This document shows, one piece after another, positions 1-12,524 of a DNA stretch of 64,000 bases. The stretch lies in the NCBI GenBank assembly GCA_035222895.1, contig JAVYIG010006551.1:1-64000 (forward strand), read 5' to 3'. The translations under genes and the position numbers were made by a program. The DNA is from Strongylocentrotus droebachiensis. Lineage: Eukaryota; Echinodermata; Echinoidea; Camarodonta; Strongylocentrotidae. Under the pieces are notes generated by a model, which saw only the letters and a list, made by a program, of their open reading frames with translations, was not told where the DNA came from and ran no database searches. Position 1 is the first letter of the stretch; the number at the start of each line of letters is the position of its first letter.

Positions 1-3000
1 CGACACTCTACCGGGCCATCATCATCACGTAACCATGGTAACGGCGTCATAAATTCCGGAGCGGATCCTGTCGATGTTGTTCCACAAGGCACGGATGGCG
101 ATATGGGAGGCGATCTCGAGGAGGTAATGTCTCCAAAAGTTCGGCCCTGGTTTTCCGCGATAGGAAGAAATACGAAACTACAATATCTGCTCGTTCAAAC
201 TCTCAGGAACTTGGATTGGGTCAACTCAAGAGAAAAGCAGACAGTCCACCTGGAATTATGAAAACGATGGACAATTTCTCATATCTGAATGAAACAAGCA
301 GGAGACATGCTATTCAAGAGGATAGTCCAGTTCTGCCAGCAGATATGATGAGGAGTATACGGAATCAGCTTAGAGAGATGAGGAAAGACTTCGAAAGGAA
401 GTCAGTTCTGGTCTTTGATCGAGCTAATCTTCCGAGAAACCTGACTCTCCTCGGCAAAGCAGTAAGTGTCAGTAATATTCTACTGCTTGAATCCTTCGAT
501 TCAATTGTATATAGACCATAGATCGAAGGATCCTGGAAACCGTGTTTTTTGTAGAGGGGGGGGGGGGGTCTAGACCCGTAAAAAATATCAAGGTGGTAGG
601 TACTGGTTGATCTATATTGATCTTAGTGTGTAGAAAATATTTCAAACAATAAGTGTCATGAGTATTCAGACAGGATAAAATTCTGTGAGCATTTATATCT
701 GATTTTGTGTGTGTTTAAAATCAGGAATTTCAAATAGTTTTCAGTTTCCCGTCATCAATCTTTTTTTATTAATTCATAACGTTCTGAACGTGAAAGGTGC
801 TGTTTTTATTTTTCTTTATTACAGATCTTCCGAGTGGTTCCCGAAAACTTCTTACCCGAATATCGCAGTCCTTGTTTTAATTTACACGAAGAAGATAGGT
901 CGAGCTTGGCATGTCTACCTAATGTGTTTCTTGCCGGATTTCCCAAGTGCGCCACCACCGACCTGTTCAAGAAATTGATTCGCCATCCTGACGTCGTGCC
1001 AACATCCAAAGAACCACACTGGTGGACCCGCACAAGATTCACAAGTAAGATTCCTGTGGTGTGGGCTACGTAGGGAGGGGATAGATTCTCGGGGGCGACC
1101 CCCCCCCCCCCCCCTCCCCCTCCCCCCTGGCACTCGAACGGCCAAAAATAGAACAAAACAAAAGAAGAAAATAAATAAGACAAGACAAAATTGGGAAGAG
1201 GAATTTATGCTCAGCATTATACTACCATCAACGATTCGAGTGATCATCCCGGCCACTCATGAGTGTCCGGTGGCAATGGGTGGCGTGGGCGATCCTTGCC
1301 ACTATCCCCCTCTAGTATATAATTTATGTTTTAAACATGTCGATCTTCATTTTAAATAAGACACAGCAATTACCATGGAGCAAAATAGGCGATCCCTTTA
1401 TAGGTGGTTTAAGAATAACGAGATCCGTACAATATTTTCATTTTTAATGAGAACATTTTTTCTTCTTTGAGAATTTAGTACGAAAAAGTATTTTTTGAAA
1501 GATGTGAGAGAACGGTCTAGTCAGATGAAGAATATCAGTGAGAATGATAAATATCATATATTTGCAGTAAGGCTGTTTGTCTTTAATGTTTTATCCTGCA
1601 TTGTTTTGTTTTTCTAAAGGAGAAAGTGTGCTGCACTATTTGAAAACACCAGACCAACCTCGTGAGACAGATGCGAGACACCGGTAACGCAAGATTAATC
1701 ACTCGTAAGTACATGTACTAAATCATGCACTAGTCGCTTCGATATAGAAGCTACTCCAAAATCAATCTATTTCAAGTCTGAATGTATTTTATTTTCTCTC
1801 CCCTCTGAAGTAGATTTTATTTGACCTCTCCTGAATTTTTCTTTCGAGTGATTTGAGCGCATTGGTTTTTACACGCTCGTCACCGAAACCACTACAAAAC
1901 CATCACCACCACTACCACCGCCACCACCACCTTCATCATCGGCAGTATCACTAGGGACTTTTAGATTTGCACGACGAGAACATGGACTGCATGGAACATC
2001 AGCAATACCGTCACCATCATCACCAACAATATTACCACCATCATCATCATCCCCACAAGCACCCTGTCACCATCATAACCTCCATCATAACCTCCATCAC
2101 CACCACCACCACCACCACCACCACCAACACCACCACCACCACCACTACTGTTACCACACCTACTACAATACATTAAAGACATCGATGAAACCTTGTACTA
2201 GCAGTACGCTATGTTTGTTTGTATTTTACCCTTTAATGGGATCCGGTAACTTTGTCTCAGATTCTGAAACAAAATTCTGAATTTAGCTCATGATGCAATG
2301 ATAATTATAAACCTTTAGGTCAGTCAGGAACCCCCATGACTTTTTACAAGCCGATCGCCTGTCTGATTATCAAGATATTTATGATTGGAATTACAAATTT
2401 TGAAAACCGTTCGCCTGACGGTTTTCATAACACTACAGTCTATTGGGAAAAACGAGTATGGTAAAACCGGTCACTCAAATATTTTTACTTTTTTGAGGCA
2501 CTTCTTGATCATTTTGAAGCGCATTTTTTTTTAGGGCTTCAATATTACACCATATCACAGACACTGATAACACGTAGGGCCGTGTATCTCATATTTAACA
2601 TTGTTAAACGATCCCTTTTAAATATCAACCTCCCCCTCTCCCCTGACACACACACACACATACGCGCGCACACACACACACGCATGCACACACACACACA
2701 ACAAGTAATTATATCAACTATGGCAGCAAAAACGACGAAATTGATAACAAAGATCAATAAGTTTTAATAGAAACTAACAACACTTGTACATTGAATGTTC
2801 AAGACGACACAAAAAACAAAATAATCTGCCAAACGATTTGTTAGAAACGGTCTATTAGACATAATGTTATCTCCAGCGAAATCGACATTATACTACAACT
2901 CCACATTCAAATTCAAATTCATTTATGTCACATCTCTTAAAATAAATTGTCTGTAATAAGAAATAAACAATCGAAGAAGAACATCGAAAGAAAAAAGACA

Positions 3001-6000
3001 AATTATAAAAATGAAAAATAAATGAGCGCACTGTGATGAAGTGGATGTGAGGGAGGGAGTAGAGAAGGTCAATGACCTGTCAAGGCTACTCCCCTTAAAT
3101 ATTGAAACTCATCAATATCACAAATCAAAAGTGTAGTTCCGTGAAGATCTCCTATATGCCAATTTGTGTTGTGTTTTTCAGAGTCGTGGTTGGTTTACAT
3201 TTCCATCCACAAAAAATACATAACTAGCACTCACGAGTTACCCTGAACAGTTCAAATGAACCCATTGACTATTGGAACCGAATGGCCAATGTATAAAGCC
3301 TTCGGGGGGGGGGGGGGGGGTAAGAGGACATTTTTTAATTTTTTTTTTTTTGTCCCCAAAATCTCGCAAAATATCTCCATAATTTGAAAATTTGGTCGAT
3401 CGGTATTGGGGTGGGGTAAGGTCTGTCATTTTTGGTCACCAATTACCACAATTTTTTTATTTTTGTATAAAAAAAATAAAAAAAACGCTTCGAGGGGTCA
3501 TTTTATATGATTTTGTAAAAGAAACGTTATAATTTTGTATATATACAGTAAATATAACATACCGAAAAAATTTGCAGGGGGTGCTATGCCCCCCTGGAAA
3601 AATTCCGGGGGTGCTGCAGCACCCCCAGCACCCCCGCTTCCCAGGTTCATGTTATGTCGTGTATAAAATTATCATTAAATTGCGTTTTTCTCCCAATTAC
3701 CGACTCCGTTGGGGCACTACTCAACATTTATTATGGATAGTATAATATTGTAGGTCCTCTAAAGAAAAAGGACCCTCTCGTGTTTTTTAAAATATTCGTA
3801 GTAACTGTATACCTTAACTTGTACAAGTTTGCTTCTCTGACATTTTTGCTTTCTTTTAGTTGTTGTTTTCGTTTTTGCTTTAAATTGGAGTTCCCTTTAA
3901 CACGAATGGATGATCCTACTCATTGCAATGGTTGAAATCACCGCTCTGATCTCTGATCTCGACATGGTTATAAAGCGTGGACTCCTTAAGTGTAACTAAC
4001 ATCACAACTACAATAATAAACCCTAATATAACAAACCGATGGAAGCATTATTTAAACTAATTTTCTTAACGAGATTTTTCCATTAATCTACCGTTCGGTC
4101 ATTAGGTCATTATGATTCCTAGCATTAGCATAGGATTTCCAGGGTGCCCCCCCCCCCCCCCCAGAAGGAAAGAAATCATGCCAGAAACATCTCTCCCAGC
4201 GGGAGTTTTGGCAATCGTGTTCAGGAAGAAATTTAGAAAAAAATGACTGATTTAAAATATACCCCATATGGCCATATTTTTCAAGAGAATGGCCTTATGT
4301 TTAAAAAGTAATCCAACCTTGATAGCAAAAAAAAAACTACTCTTAGACTCGAGAAAAGTCAGATAAGTAGACATTAAAACATGTATGACTCAGGAGGTTA
4401 TTTTCTCTTTAGATGTACTATAATGATATGCTATCCATAATATATAACAGGTAGTGCCCCAAGGGAGAATGCACTTAGGAGAACACATAAATTAATGATA
4501 ATTGTGTACTCGACATACGGGAGAGTAATCCGCGACTAAGTCACAGTCTACTGACCAAACTGTTAATTTGAGATTCGCATAGACTTAGTGATCTCATATT
4601 TCAAACATTCATAACTCTCTTTTTATTAGTCCGATTCATTTAAAACTTGATCTCTTTTGTTTATCTTATCTTCCTGCTTTCATACACATGAACTAATTTT
4701 AAGGATTGGATCGTCCTATAGTGCTTTTACATTTTAAATGAGACCGTCTAGTAGTTTGTTTCCTAACGATTGATTATGTATTACACACGAGTAGGAGTAA
4801 TATGTGAGGTTTTTGGAATCGTCGATGTAACAACCAAAATCTTGCTGAAATTACAATACTGGGTCAATAAAATAATTACATGAGACTGTCTACAAAGATC
4901 AAAGCATCAAAGTTTGATGCCAAATGTTGCACTATTATTTTCAAATATAGAACACGGAGGCACTCCAAAATTATCCTTTCCAGGTGACAATGCTACCGAT
5001 ATTTTTTCACAACGTAATAACAAAAAATGTGAGAGCTCATGAATAATGCTTTACCTTTAGAAGATTTAAACCTTCAATTTTACAGTGGATGCCTCCGCCA
5101 GTACACTCTGGGACAACACTTACTCGCTTGGTAAATTCGGTTCCATCCATCAGCCACCTCGGTGGACCCACGCCGACGTCCTCAGGGCAGTTCTACCTGA
5201 AGCCCGCTTCCTTCTGCTTCTCAGGGAACCGACTGAGAGACTGTACTCTGGTTATATGGCGTTTGACTTGGAGTGGCATGGAATAAAGTCACCACAGGAC
5301 TTTCACCATCGTCTTGTACAGTCGCTTCAAGATTTTGGCCGTTGTATGAAGAAATATCCACTGGAGACGTGTGCTAATTTCAAATATAATATGGTAAGTG
5401 GCTCACAACTTTGTCAGATACTTATTAATGGCCGATTTGTAAACTACTTTACCGAATATTCATACAAACTCAAGATATTTTGCCAGTTGCATGATTTTCT
5501 TGGTCCATGACCACGATGACTGTTTAGTACGTTTTGTGCAAGGCAGCAATGGATAAAAGACTGCATGCATCTCTTTTTTCCATTCACAGAGATTAAGAGT
5601 AGGAATGTACTCTGCCTTCATACGAGACTGGTTGAAGAGGTACCCACGGGAACAGATCCACATCCTAAGAACCGAAGACTGGGCTAAAGATCCGGCAAAA
5701 GAACTGAGCAGGATATTCAGTTTCTTGGAAATAGGTAGGTGCGATGCATTTGCTCTTTATTGTACGACACACAGTCAAATCTGGCGACAATTGCTCCGTT
5801 TTCAATTTCAGTTTTCAATTTCTAATGCTACTAAATAATATTTGGTTCTTGTATAGCGCATATCACATTATAACGTCTCTATGCGCTTCCAAAGAGCTTT
5901 GGTAATTGTTACCCCGGCTTTAGCATGGCTGCCATTACGCCAATCTAGCAGTTCAAGGAACTAATTCCTGCCGGGTACCCATTTATCTCACTTGGGTTGA

Positions 6001-6584
6001 GTGTGGCAAATGTAGATTAATGTCTTGCCAAAGGACATTGATATTGACCGTGTCAATCGTTGGCTTCACATCGAACCCCCATGGTAGTTTCAAAACTAAC
6101 CCAAAACACGATTGCAAGTCGTGTATAAGCCTCTCACTTAAACGAAATATATAACAATCTTGACAAAATATCGCCGTACAAATGTCGGATTATCTAAAGA
6201 AACAGAATCCAAAGTGTATCCGACGTTATTACACTACCAATGTCCACCGTCATGACCCCACAACTTATTATTCCCGTCTCTCTCTCTCTTCCTATCTTCA
6301 ACTCTAAATTATATCTCCATTGCTTGGTGTCGCAATCCATATTCATATGAACATCATCTTCTCATCCCCCTTCAATTCTATTTTCGCTAGATCCGCTCTC
6401 TCAAGATTCTGTCTTCAACATCACATCATCCTTCAGGGAGAATCAGAGAAAGCAAGAGGACAGATCACTGGGAAAATTGCTTCCGGCATCACAACAGTTA
6501 CTTGATGAATTCTACAAACCTTTCAAGGAAGATCTAGCGCAGTTACTGCAGGATAAAAAGTATTTGTGGACTCAATCAATGTGA
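1..6584 (+). CDS. Carbohydrate sulfotransferase, CHST15-like (5' partial, multi-exon)
   Basis: Type II Golgi enzyme family that moves sulfate from PAPS to glycosaminoglycan sugars; the closest family I recognise is CHST15 (GalNAc 4-sulfate 6-O-sulfotransferase). Exons seen: 207-461 (ends at gtaagt, phase 0), 825-1044, 5086-5393, 5590-5734 and about 6437-6584 (stop TGA 6582-6584). A piece at 1-123 may join 207 across an 83-base intron (gtaatg...ctctcag). The 825 exon has the 5'-phosphosulfate loop GFPKCATTDLF and then KEPHWWTRTRF. The 5086 exon has DASASTLWDN and the 3'-phosphate motif LLLLREPTERLYSGY. The last exon ends in a segment typical of the family (LLDEFYKPFKEDLAQLL). The N-terminal anchor lies outside the window. 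The 1044/5086 and 5734/6437 junctions lack residues the family usually has, and the second is out of phase, so one or two short exons remain unfound; 1620-1661 (ESVLHYLKTPDQP) is a candidate. Family call sure; exact substrate not. Confidence 0.85.
1045..5085 (+). other. Large sulfotransferase intron region with simple repeats
   Basis: Between the exons ending at 1044 and starting at 5086 lie a poly-C tract (about 1097-1128), a CCA/CAC-rich stretch (about 1890-2165) that gives spurious His/Thr and Gly-rich reading frames, a CA dinucleotide tract (about 2645-2702), a poly-G-flanked repeat (3301-3640) and another poly-C tract (about 4147-4162). A short candidate exon (1620-1661 or 1620-1683) lies inside. 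No other gene is visible. Confidence 0.6.
3301..3640. repeat. Poly-G/poly-T dispersed repeat
   Basis: A long G run is followed by TAAGAGGACA, a T run, an A/T-rich core with AAATTTGAAAATTTG-like sequence and a second G-rich stretch reading GGGGTAAGGTC. The same order recurs at about 13770-14030 and 14290-14560, so this is a dispersed element and not chance. It ends in a palindromic run of GGGGGTGCTGCAGCACCCCC type. No coding capacity is seen. Confidence 0.6.
5735..6436. repeat. Intron with SINE-like repeat
   Basis: Last intron region of the sulfotransferase. About 5835-6085 looks like a SINE or similar element: it has a GCGC-rich segment (TATAGCGCATATCAC), a GGGTACCCATTTATCTC stretch and AATGTCTTGCCAAAGGACA, which resembles the middle part of the SINEs in the lectin introns (cctttggcaagacaa). 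A missing short exon of the gene may also lie in this interval. Confidence 0.4.
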
Positions 6585-7824
6585 CAGTACTGGCCCTGGT
6601 ATGGTCATCCCAGCAAGCCAACAGCTTATGTTACCGATGGTAGTTCTCGTGGGTAAAACTGACATCCTCAAGAGCTATCAGTCTTGTGAACCATTAAACA
6701 AAGGTTGTTACAAGGTTGACGAGACATAAATTGTCGGTCTCGCTGGCCATTGGTCTAGTGAACAGTGGGGAAAACATTTTCAGCAGATCAATGAGACAAT
6801 TGGCGTCTCGTGGCCCGTTGGTCTCGTAGCCTATAGCCAGTCAATGGTGGAGATAAGGAATAGATCAGTATGACACATGTTTCCAAACGTTCGAAAGAAT
6901 TATATCGCCTACGCCCTACCGTTACCTTAAAAACATGAATCCATAATATTTTTTATGTAACTATGAGTATGATATCAGAAAAAATTGAATCAATTTTTTT
7001 TTTCAAATCTTAATTTAATGAAAACAAAATATTTTAAATCTCTTTAGATAAAAATTGACATTTTTTTTGTTCTAAATTTGTTTTCTCCCATAATTTATAA
7101 TACATTTTTGATACAGGATATAAAAGAAATATACCATGCCTTCTATTCGAGGTACTTGTTAAATTATTAGCCTCGGTGACTCCAAAAGTACCATTTGCGC
7201 CCCTCAGCAAATAGTACTATTGGAGTCACCTCTTGCGCATAGTTTTAACCAGAACCTCTCAAGGCAGTGTATATTTGTATAATATTTATATATAGCTGCA
7301 GCTGAATGCGAAATATAACCGATTGAAATTATTTTTCATAAAAATGAAGAAAGAAAAAAAAAGTCTGTAAAGGGATCCGGATCCATCATAAGCCTTTTTC
7401 GTGCAATTCATATCGCAATTTCAAAGTGGTACAAGTACACGTAAAGCTATCCAATCCAATCCAAAAGATATTTGATATAGCGCCTTTTCCTTGCAGTTAC
7501 AAAGCGCTGCACACATGCTCGACAAATGCTAACAATTAAATAATTTATAGCCCTTGTAAATTGTATATTTTGTGTGTGTTTTCGTAACTCGAGAATGAGA
7601 GGTGGACTGATCGAATTGGGGCCTTCGTTGAATACTTTTAGATGTACGCTTCATTATGTCACATTCTTATGAAACGTACTTAAAGAATAACAAAACTTAG
7701 TAATTAAGGGTATGAATAATTTAGTTGTTAACTGTATTTAAATACAGCGATGCGAACTTGGGCAAAATAAAGATGCACATAAATAATATGTAAATCAATT
7801 ATTGTGAGGAGCATTGTCCTTCGT
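6585..7824. repeat. Intergenic region with fold-back element
   Basis: Gap between the sulfotransferase stop and the receptor stop. About 6940-7290 matches the element at 34560-35030. It carries a hairpin whose arms read GTGACTCCAAAAGTACC and its inverted partner (GTACTATTGGAGTCACC), followed by GTTTTAACCAGAACCTCTCA. About 7440-7530 is a SINE-like piece (TATAGCGCCTTTTCC...AAAGCGCTGCACA). I see no gene. Confidence 0.5.
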
Positions 7825-9081
7825 TTAGTGTGGCTCAACTCGTCCTCTAAAATGTCTTCTAACACTCAGGATGACTTTAGCAGCAGCTGAGCGAAAGTTT
7901 TTGTTGCTCCAGAGAAAAATGTAGGGCATTGTGGCCGGGTAGATCGGAATCAAAAATCCGAAGTAACCGAGGTAACTTGCAGGTCCCTTTTGAATTATCG
8001 GAGTGAAGGACAGAATGGCTGGTACAAAGGAGATAAGGAGAACGATGTACATGAGAAACATCATCTTCACCAGTCGCATCTCACTTGTGGCAAGGCCACG
8101 ATTTCGTTGAGGTTGTCCGTTGAGGGCGCCATGCGTTGTCCAACAGCATCGTGAGCAGCAGGTTGGGGCGCATTGTTCCACATGTGGTAAATCTGCATCG
8201 TCAGTGATTGCAGCCCTGGTTGTAGCCTGCACTGTAGGTGTTCCTGCATCACCTATCCCTGTATCTATCCTTCGAGATGATTCGGTATCATCATGATCAT
8301 TTGTGACGGCGATTGTTTCGTGGAACCCATTATGCTGTTGGTGAGCTGGATCAACATCAACAACGACGTCATTTCTTTCCATATTCATCACTGCTTCGCT
8401 GCTATGACCTTCAATGCGCATTCTGCTTGATCTTATTACGCGAAGGGTTGCCAAATGCATGATTGGAACAATGATAACAGGTACATACCACATGGAATTA
8501 AGCACGTACCCTGTGATTTCGAGTCTTCTATATACTTCATATGAGTCGATGACAACGTAATGGTCGTAGTAGAGGAACGCCCAGTAAGGCAAGGATGTCA
8601 GGATCGCTGCTGACCAGAGACCAACAACCACAATGGCTATTCTTCGGCGAGGGACACACCAGTTCTGAAAAGTTGTTTTTGGACGCGCTATCAGGAGATA
8701 CCGGTTGGTCGCAACTGCGGAAAGGCTGTACATCGACAGAGTATTTCCAAGGTGCATGACGGCCACGATGGCATAGTCGACGGCAATCAATGTTTTATTG
8801 TCATCAAAATTGAGAAAGATGGTAATGATATAGACAGGGTTGATAAGAGCGGACACTATAAGGTTGACGATGCTCGTTTGGACCATGTATATATTAATCG
8901 AGTGCGCCCGGAGCGGAGGATTCATCCAGAAAGCTACCACGACCAGAATATTTCCAATGGTTCCGGAAAAGATGACGAGCACGAAGAAAATGATCGCGAA
9001 AACGCTAATGGAGTCTATAATGTCGTAATCTAGCCAGTCATCAGAGAGAAAAATAAACGAGTCTGAGCTGCCATAGTCCAT
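7825..9081 (-). CDS. Rhodopsin-class orphan GPCR, single exon
   Basis: Seven-pass plasma-membrane receptor of 418 residues without introns. TM1 is near 27-52 with GNILVV (N44). TM2 is near 62-88. TM3 is near 101-124 and ends in NRY (126-128) where most class A receptors have DRY; melatonin-type and moody/Tre1-type receptors also have NRY. TM4 carries W156, TM5 lies near 196-215 with two prolines, TM6 near 337-360, and TM7 near 372-391 ends MPYIF in place of NPxxY. The third inner loop is long (about 217-335), acidic and polar, with a cysteine cluster CAPTCCSRCC (304-313). I see no TM2 aspartate, no CWxP in TM6 and no cysteine pair linking TM3 to outer loop 2. NKT at 95-97 may be glycosylated. 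Single-exon receptors of this kind expanded in sea urchins, so a lineage-specific orphan is likely. The ligand cannot be read from sequence. Confidence 0.85.
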   Translation of the reverse strand: MDYGSSDSFIFLSDDWLDYDIIDSISVFAIIFFVLVIFSGTIGNILVVVAFWMNPPLRAHSINIYMVQTSIVNLIVSALINPVYIITIFLNFDDNKTLIAVDYAIVAVMHLGNTLSMYSLSAVATNRYLLIARPKTTFQNWCVPRRRIAIVVVGLWSAAILTSLPYWAFLYYDHYVVIDSYEVYRRLEITGYVLNSMWYVPVIIVPIMHLATLRVIRSSRMRIEGHSSEAVMNMERNDVVVDVDPAHQQHNGFHETIAVTNDHDDTESSRRIDTGIGDAGTPTVQATTRAAITDDADLPHVEQCAPTCCSRCCWTTHGALNGQPQRNRGLATSEMRLVKMMFLMYIVLLISFVPAILSFTPIIQKGPASYLGYFGFLIPIYPATMPYIFLWSNKNFRSAAAKVILSVRRHFRGRVEPH

Positions 9082-10270
9082 GATGATTGAAAGCTTACAG
9101 CAGTTTAAAAGATAAACAAACGGTGAGTGCTTTTGCTAAGCTCTAAATGACCTGTCACCTCGGCACGTTACACCATGACTCTCTGCAAATCACTATCATT
9201 ATCATACGGAACTTTCCTTTCAGGGAAGGTTGCCTGTATTTCCTTGTAGCCTTTCTACGTCTGTGGCATGCACTCACATCAGAACACGTTCATCTGTGGA
9301 AACAGAATAAGGTTGCAAATCATCAGTCTTATAGAGTGTGGATCTTCTCATCCTTCATCATTTAAAAGATAAATGAGTACTGTCACAAAATGATGTAACT
9401 CCATTAACTTGAAATGATGTTCATGTAAGATTCAGCACCAACGAATCTGGACAGCTATTCCTGATTATGCCGACAAATATACCCGATATCATCCCCATGA
9501 CAAATACCCCACAAAGTTACCCCATTTATATCCTCCTAACCCCGCGCCCATCTCATATATATTTATTCATTTTTTTCATCTTGAGGAACATAAAGGAGTA
9601 TATTAATAACAAAAATACGGGGAAAACGATGTACAATTAAACAAATACAATAACAAAAGAAAAGAAACCATCAATTAATGCCTGGGGATTGCATAGAACA
9701 ATCCACTTCTGTAGCCAGCTCTTAAGTAGCTGATCGTATAATATTCAATAAAACATGATTAAGGTATGGTGTGACTGCATTATATTTTGTGACTAGCCTG
9801 CTATAGACAGATGGTCTTTATATACAGGTGGCCACTGAGACAATTTTGACTGTACCTTGAATTAGATTAGTCAATAGTGACCTGAAACTACTGTCATAAA
9901 TGGATTGGAAATTCAGTACGTATTGAAAATTGAAATTCTCTATACAAAGTAACTATTAACGCGTGATTCACTTACCGATTTTGCATCTCTCCGTGCTCAG
10001 CAACTACCTGAGCGCTATATTATGCCGCTAGGTGTCGAATCACTGCAGTATACCAAAACCGTGGATATATACATACCTATTGCTAAAAAAAACCCCGATA
10101 CTACCAAATTGGCATAATAAGGCTGCGACGAGCTTTATAGACAGCGGCCAACCGCAGCAGCTAATACAGAATTATTCAAATACAATGCAAATAGTGCTTT
10201 TCATATGCTTAACCATGTGCACGTGAAGTTGTAGGGTAGCTCGGTGTTCTAATTTTACTGGGATGTATAA
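9082..10270. other. Intergenic, no recognised feature
   Basis: This AT-rich stretch lies upstream of the receptor start. I see no open frame of convincing quality, no repeat shared with the rest of the window and no simple tandem repeat. A receptor promoter should lie near 9090-9300 but no clear motif stands out. Homology with the left flank of lectin copy L7 begins exactly at about 10271. Confidence 0.4.
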
Positions 10271-11281
10271 TAGTCACCAATAATTGATGAAGGTCGTTTA
10301 CATTTAGTTGTACCAAAGAAATTTTACACCCGATATCATGTTTCTCTCTTGTTAATAATTGTTTAATTTACTGTTTTGTAAATGAACTGATGATATTAGA
10401 GTCACTTTTCTTAGTTTTTTGCAGGCTTTCATTTTTGTTTGCCTCGATAGGCTCCCCCTCCTCCGACCTGCGGTAAAGCATTGAAACCAACAGTGCGTTG
10501 TACCAAGCAACCTAACACAGCATTATCACATCCATTATGTGTGGATACTGAGATTCCATAACTCTTGATTGAAAAACTGTCATTGTTATATTATACTAAT
10601 TGCTTACGACAGGGTTTCATCTCAAATATTTGGATTTACGGTTTAATATTCCAGCTTTACACTGTGACGCTGTAGGAATAATTTTTATACCAGGTTCCGA
10701 AATATAATCCAATGTCATCGTTAGGTTGATCTTTCTCCCTCTCTCTTTCTTCTGTCATATATCTTTTTCATCTCTCTCTCCCACCTCTCTCTCTCTCTCT
10801 CCATCTTTCTCTCTCTATCTCTTGCTTTCTCTCTCTCTCTCTCTCTCGCTCTCTCTCTCTAACTCTCCGCCCCTTCTCCTACTTTTCTGTCTCTCCCATT
10901 TCATCATCCTTTCTTTCATTCTTTCATTAATAGATCCTTTTCTATCTTTGTTTCTCTTTGTTGCTCACTACCCTTCTCTCTCTCCTTCCCTCTAATACCG
11001 CTCTTTCTCTCTCTAACTATCTCTCTTACCTTCTCGCACTCACTCTATGCCTCTCTCTCTCTATCTCTTTCTGTCTCTCTCTCTCTCTCTCTCTCTCTCA
11101 TCTATCTAATAAATCTATCTTTTTCCTCACCCATTCTCGTTCAGGTCAAACTATAATATTTAGCTACTCTCAAAATATGCATGATATTTTTTGTTGTATA
11201 CGATTCTTAAAATGATACATCTGATTTACCTTTAAGGCAACTGTTATTGATTAGGTCAACGACCACTCTGGTCCTTAACAC
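10271..11281. repeat. Left flank of L1, duplicated near L7, with CT tract
   Basis: From TAGTCACCAATAATTGATG onward this region matches 50542-51420 with small differences, so the L1 and L7 flanks come from one duplication. It includes a long CT-rich microsatellite (about 10730-11105), which makes meaningless Ser/Leu-rich reading frames. Confidence 0.7.
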
Positions 11282-11780
11282 ACACTATTTATTTTTTGCT
11301 TACATACATCACAACTGTGGTCGTTTACACATATTACTACTGTGGTCGTTTACACATATTACCACTTAGGTAGCTTACACATGTTACCGCTGTGATAATC
11401 TACACACAATACCACTGTGGTTGTTTACACACATTACCATTATGGTAATTTACACACATTACCGCTGTGATAGTCTACTGTGGTCGCTTACACACATTAC
11501 CACTGTAGTATTTAAAACACATCAAAATTTAGTTCGTTTACACACATTACCGCTGTGATAGTTTATGCACATTACCACAGTGGTCATTTACACATATTTA
11601 CCACTATAGTTCTTACAAAACATCAACATTGTGGTCGATTACATATATTCCCACTGTGGTCGCTTACACATATTAACATTGTGATCGTTTACACACGTTT
11701 ACCACTGTAGTGCTTAAAACATCTCAACATTGTTGTAGTTGACAGACATTGCCACTGTAGTAATTGACACATAATTTTAT
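11282..11780. repeat. 25-bp minisatellite, array A (3' of L1)
   Basis: Degenerate head-to-tail units of about 25 bp, consensus near TTTACACACATTACCACTGTGG plus TAG. Many units have drifted (for example TATTACTACTGTGGTCG). The array stands about 400 bp beyond the L1 stop codon. The core TACCACTGTGGTA is nearly palindromic. It matches 51430-51790 beyond L7. Confidence 0.85.
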
Positions 11781-12159
11781 ATCCATATATCCATTTATCC
11801 TTTTCCTTTTTTATATTATCATCTACAATTTCTTTTTCTATCTATCTTTTCTTCAATGCTCTACCCATCTCCTCTGCCTTGACCTACCTTTGGTCCTCTT
11901 CAACTATCTTGCTCTGACGGCATCCTGATGCCGAAACTTATGTCATGTAACTTACCCAACTAAAGCTGTTATGAATTTAGTTTACCTTTACTGTAACTGT
12001 TTATGATTATGAGTATTTCTTTTAGTAAATTGATCTCTGTAAACTTTTACAAATGAAAAAGAAGTTTGAGAATGGACAATATATACTTAATTTCAATGTT
12101 AATTTCAATATCAATTTGTGGTAACTTACACACATAACCACCGTGGATGTTTACACGCA

Positions 12160-12487
12160 TTACCACTGTGGTAGTTTACACACATAAGCTGACCCATGGT
12201 ATTGACCGTCACCGTCCGAATCACAAGCGAAATCATTCCACTCATAGGACGAACCGAACACGGCGCAGTCCTGGTTTCCACCATAGTTGTTAGGCTGTCC
12301 GCTCTTCCAGATATCATAGTCTAGGCTCGAGCCGTCACTCCATTCCCAGCTAGCTTCCGTAGTCTGGTCATGCAGACCGATCCATACATAGGTAGTGGAT
12401 GTAATCTATTAACAAAGAAGTGTGTAGCATTTATTTAAAAGGGGATAAAGCAAGGAAAAGGGTGGGAAAACATGGAAAGATAGAGCA

Positions 12488-12524
<37 letters not shown>

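Noticed and set aside
1961-2182. Poly-Gly and His/Thr-rich frames
   Set aside because: They translate a CCA/CAC simple repeat inside a sulfotransferase intron.
10726-11215. Ser/Leu-rich frames
   Set aside because: Translation of the CT microsatellite shared with the L7 flank.
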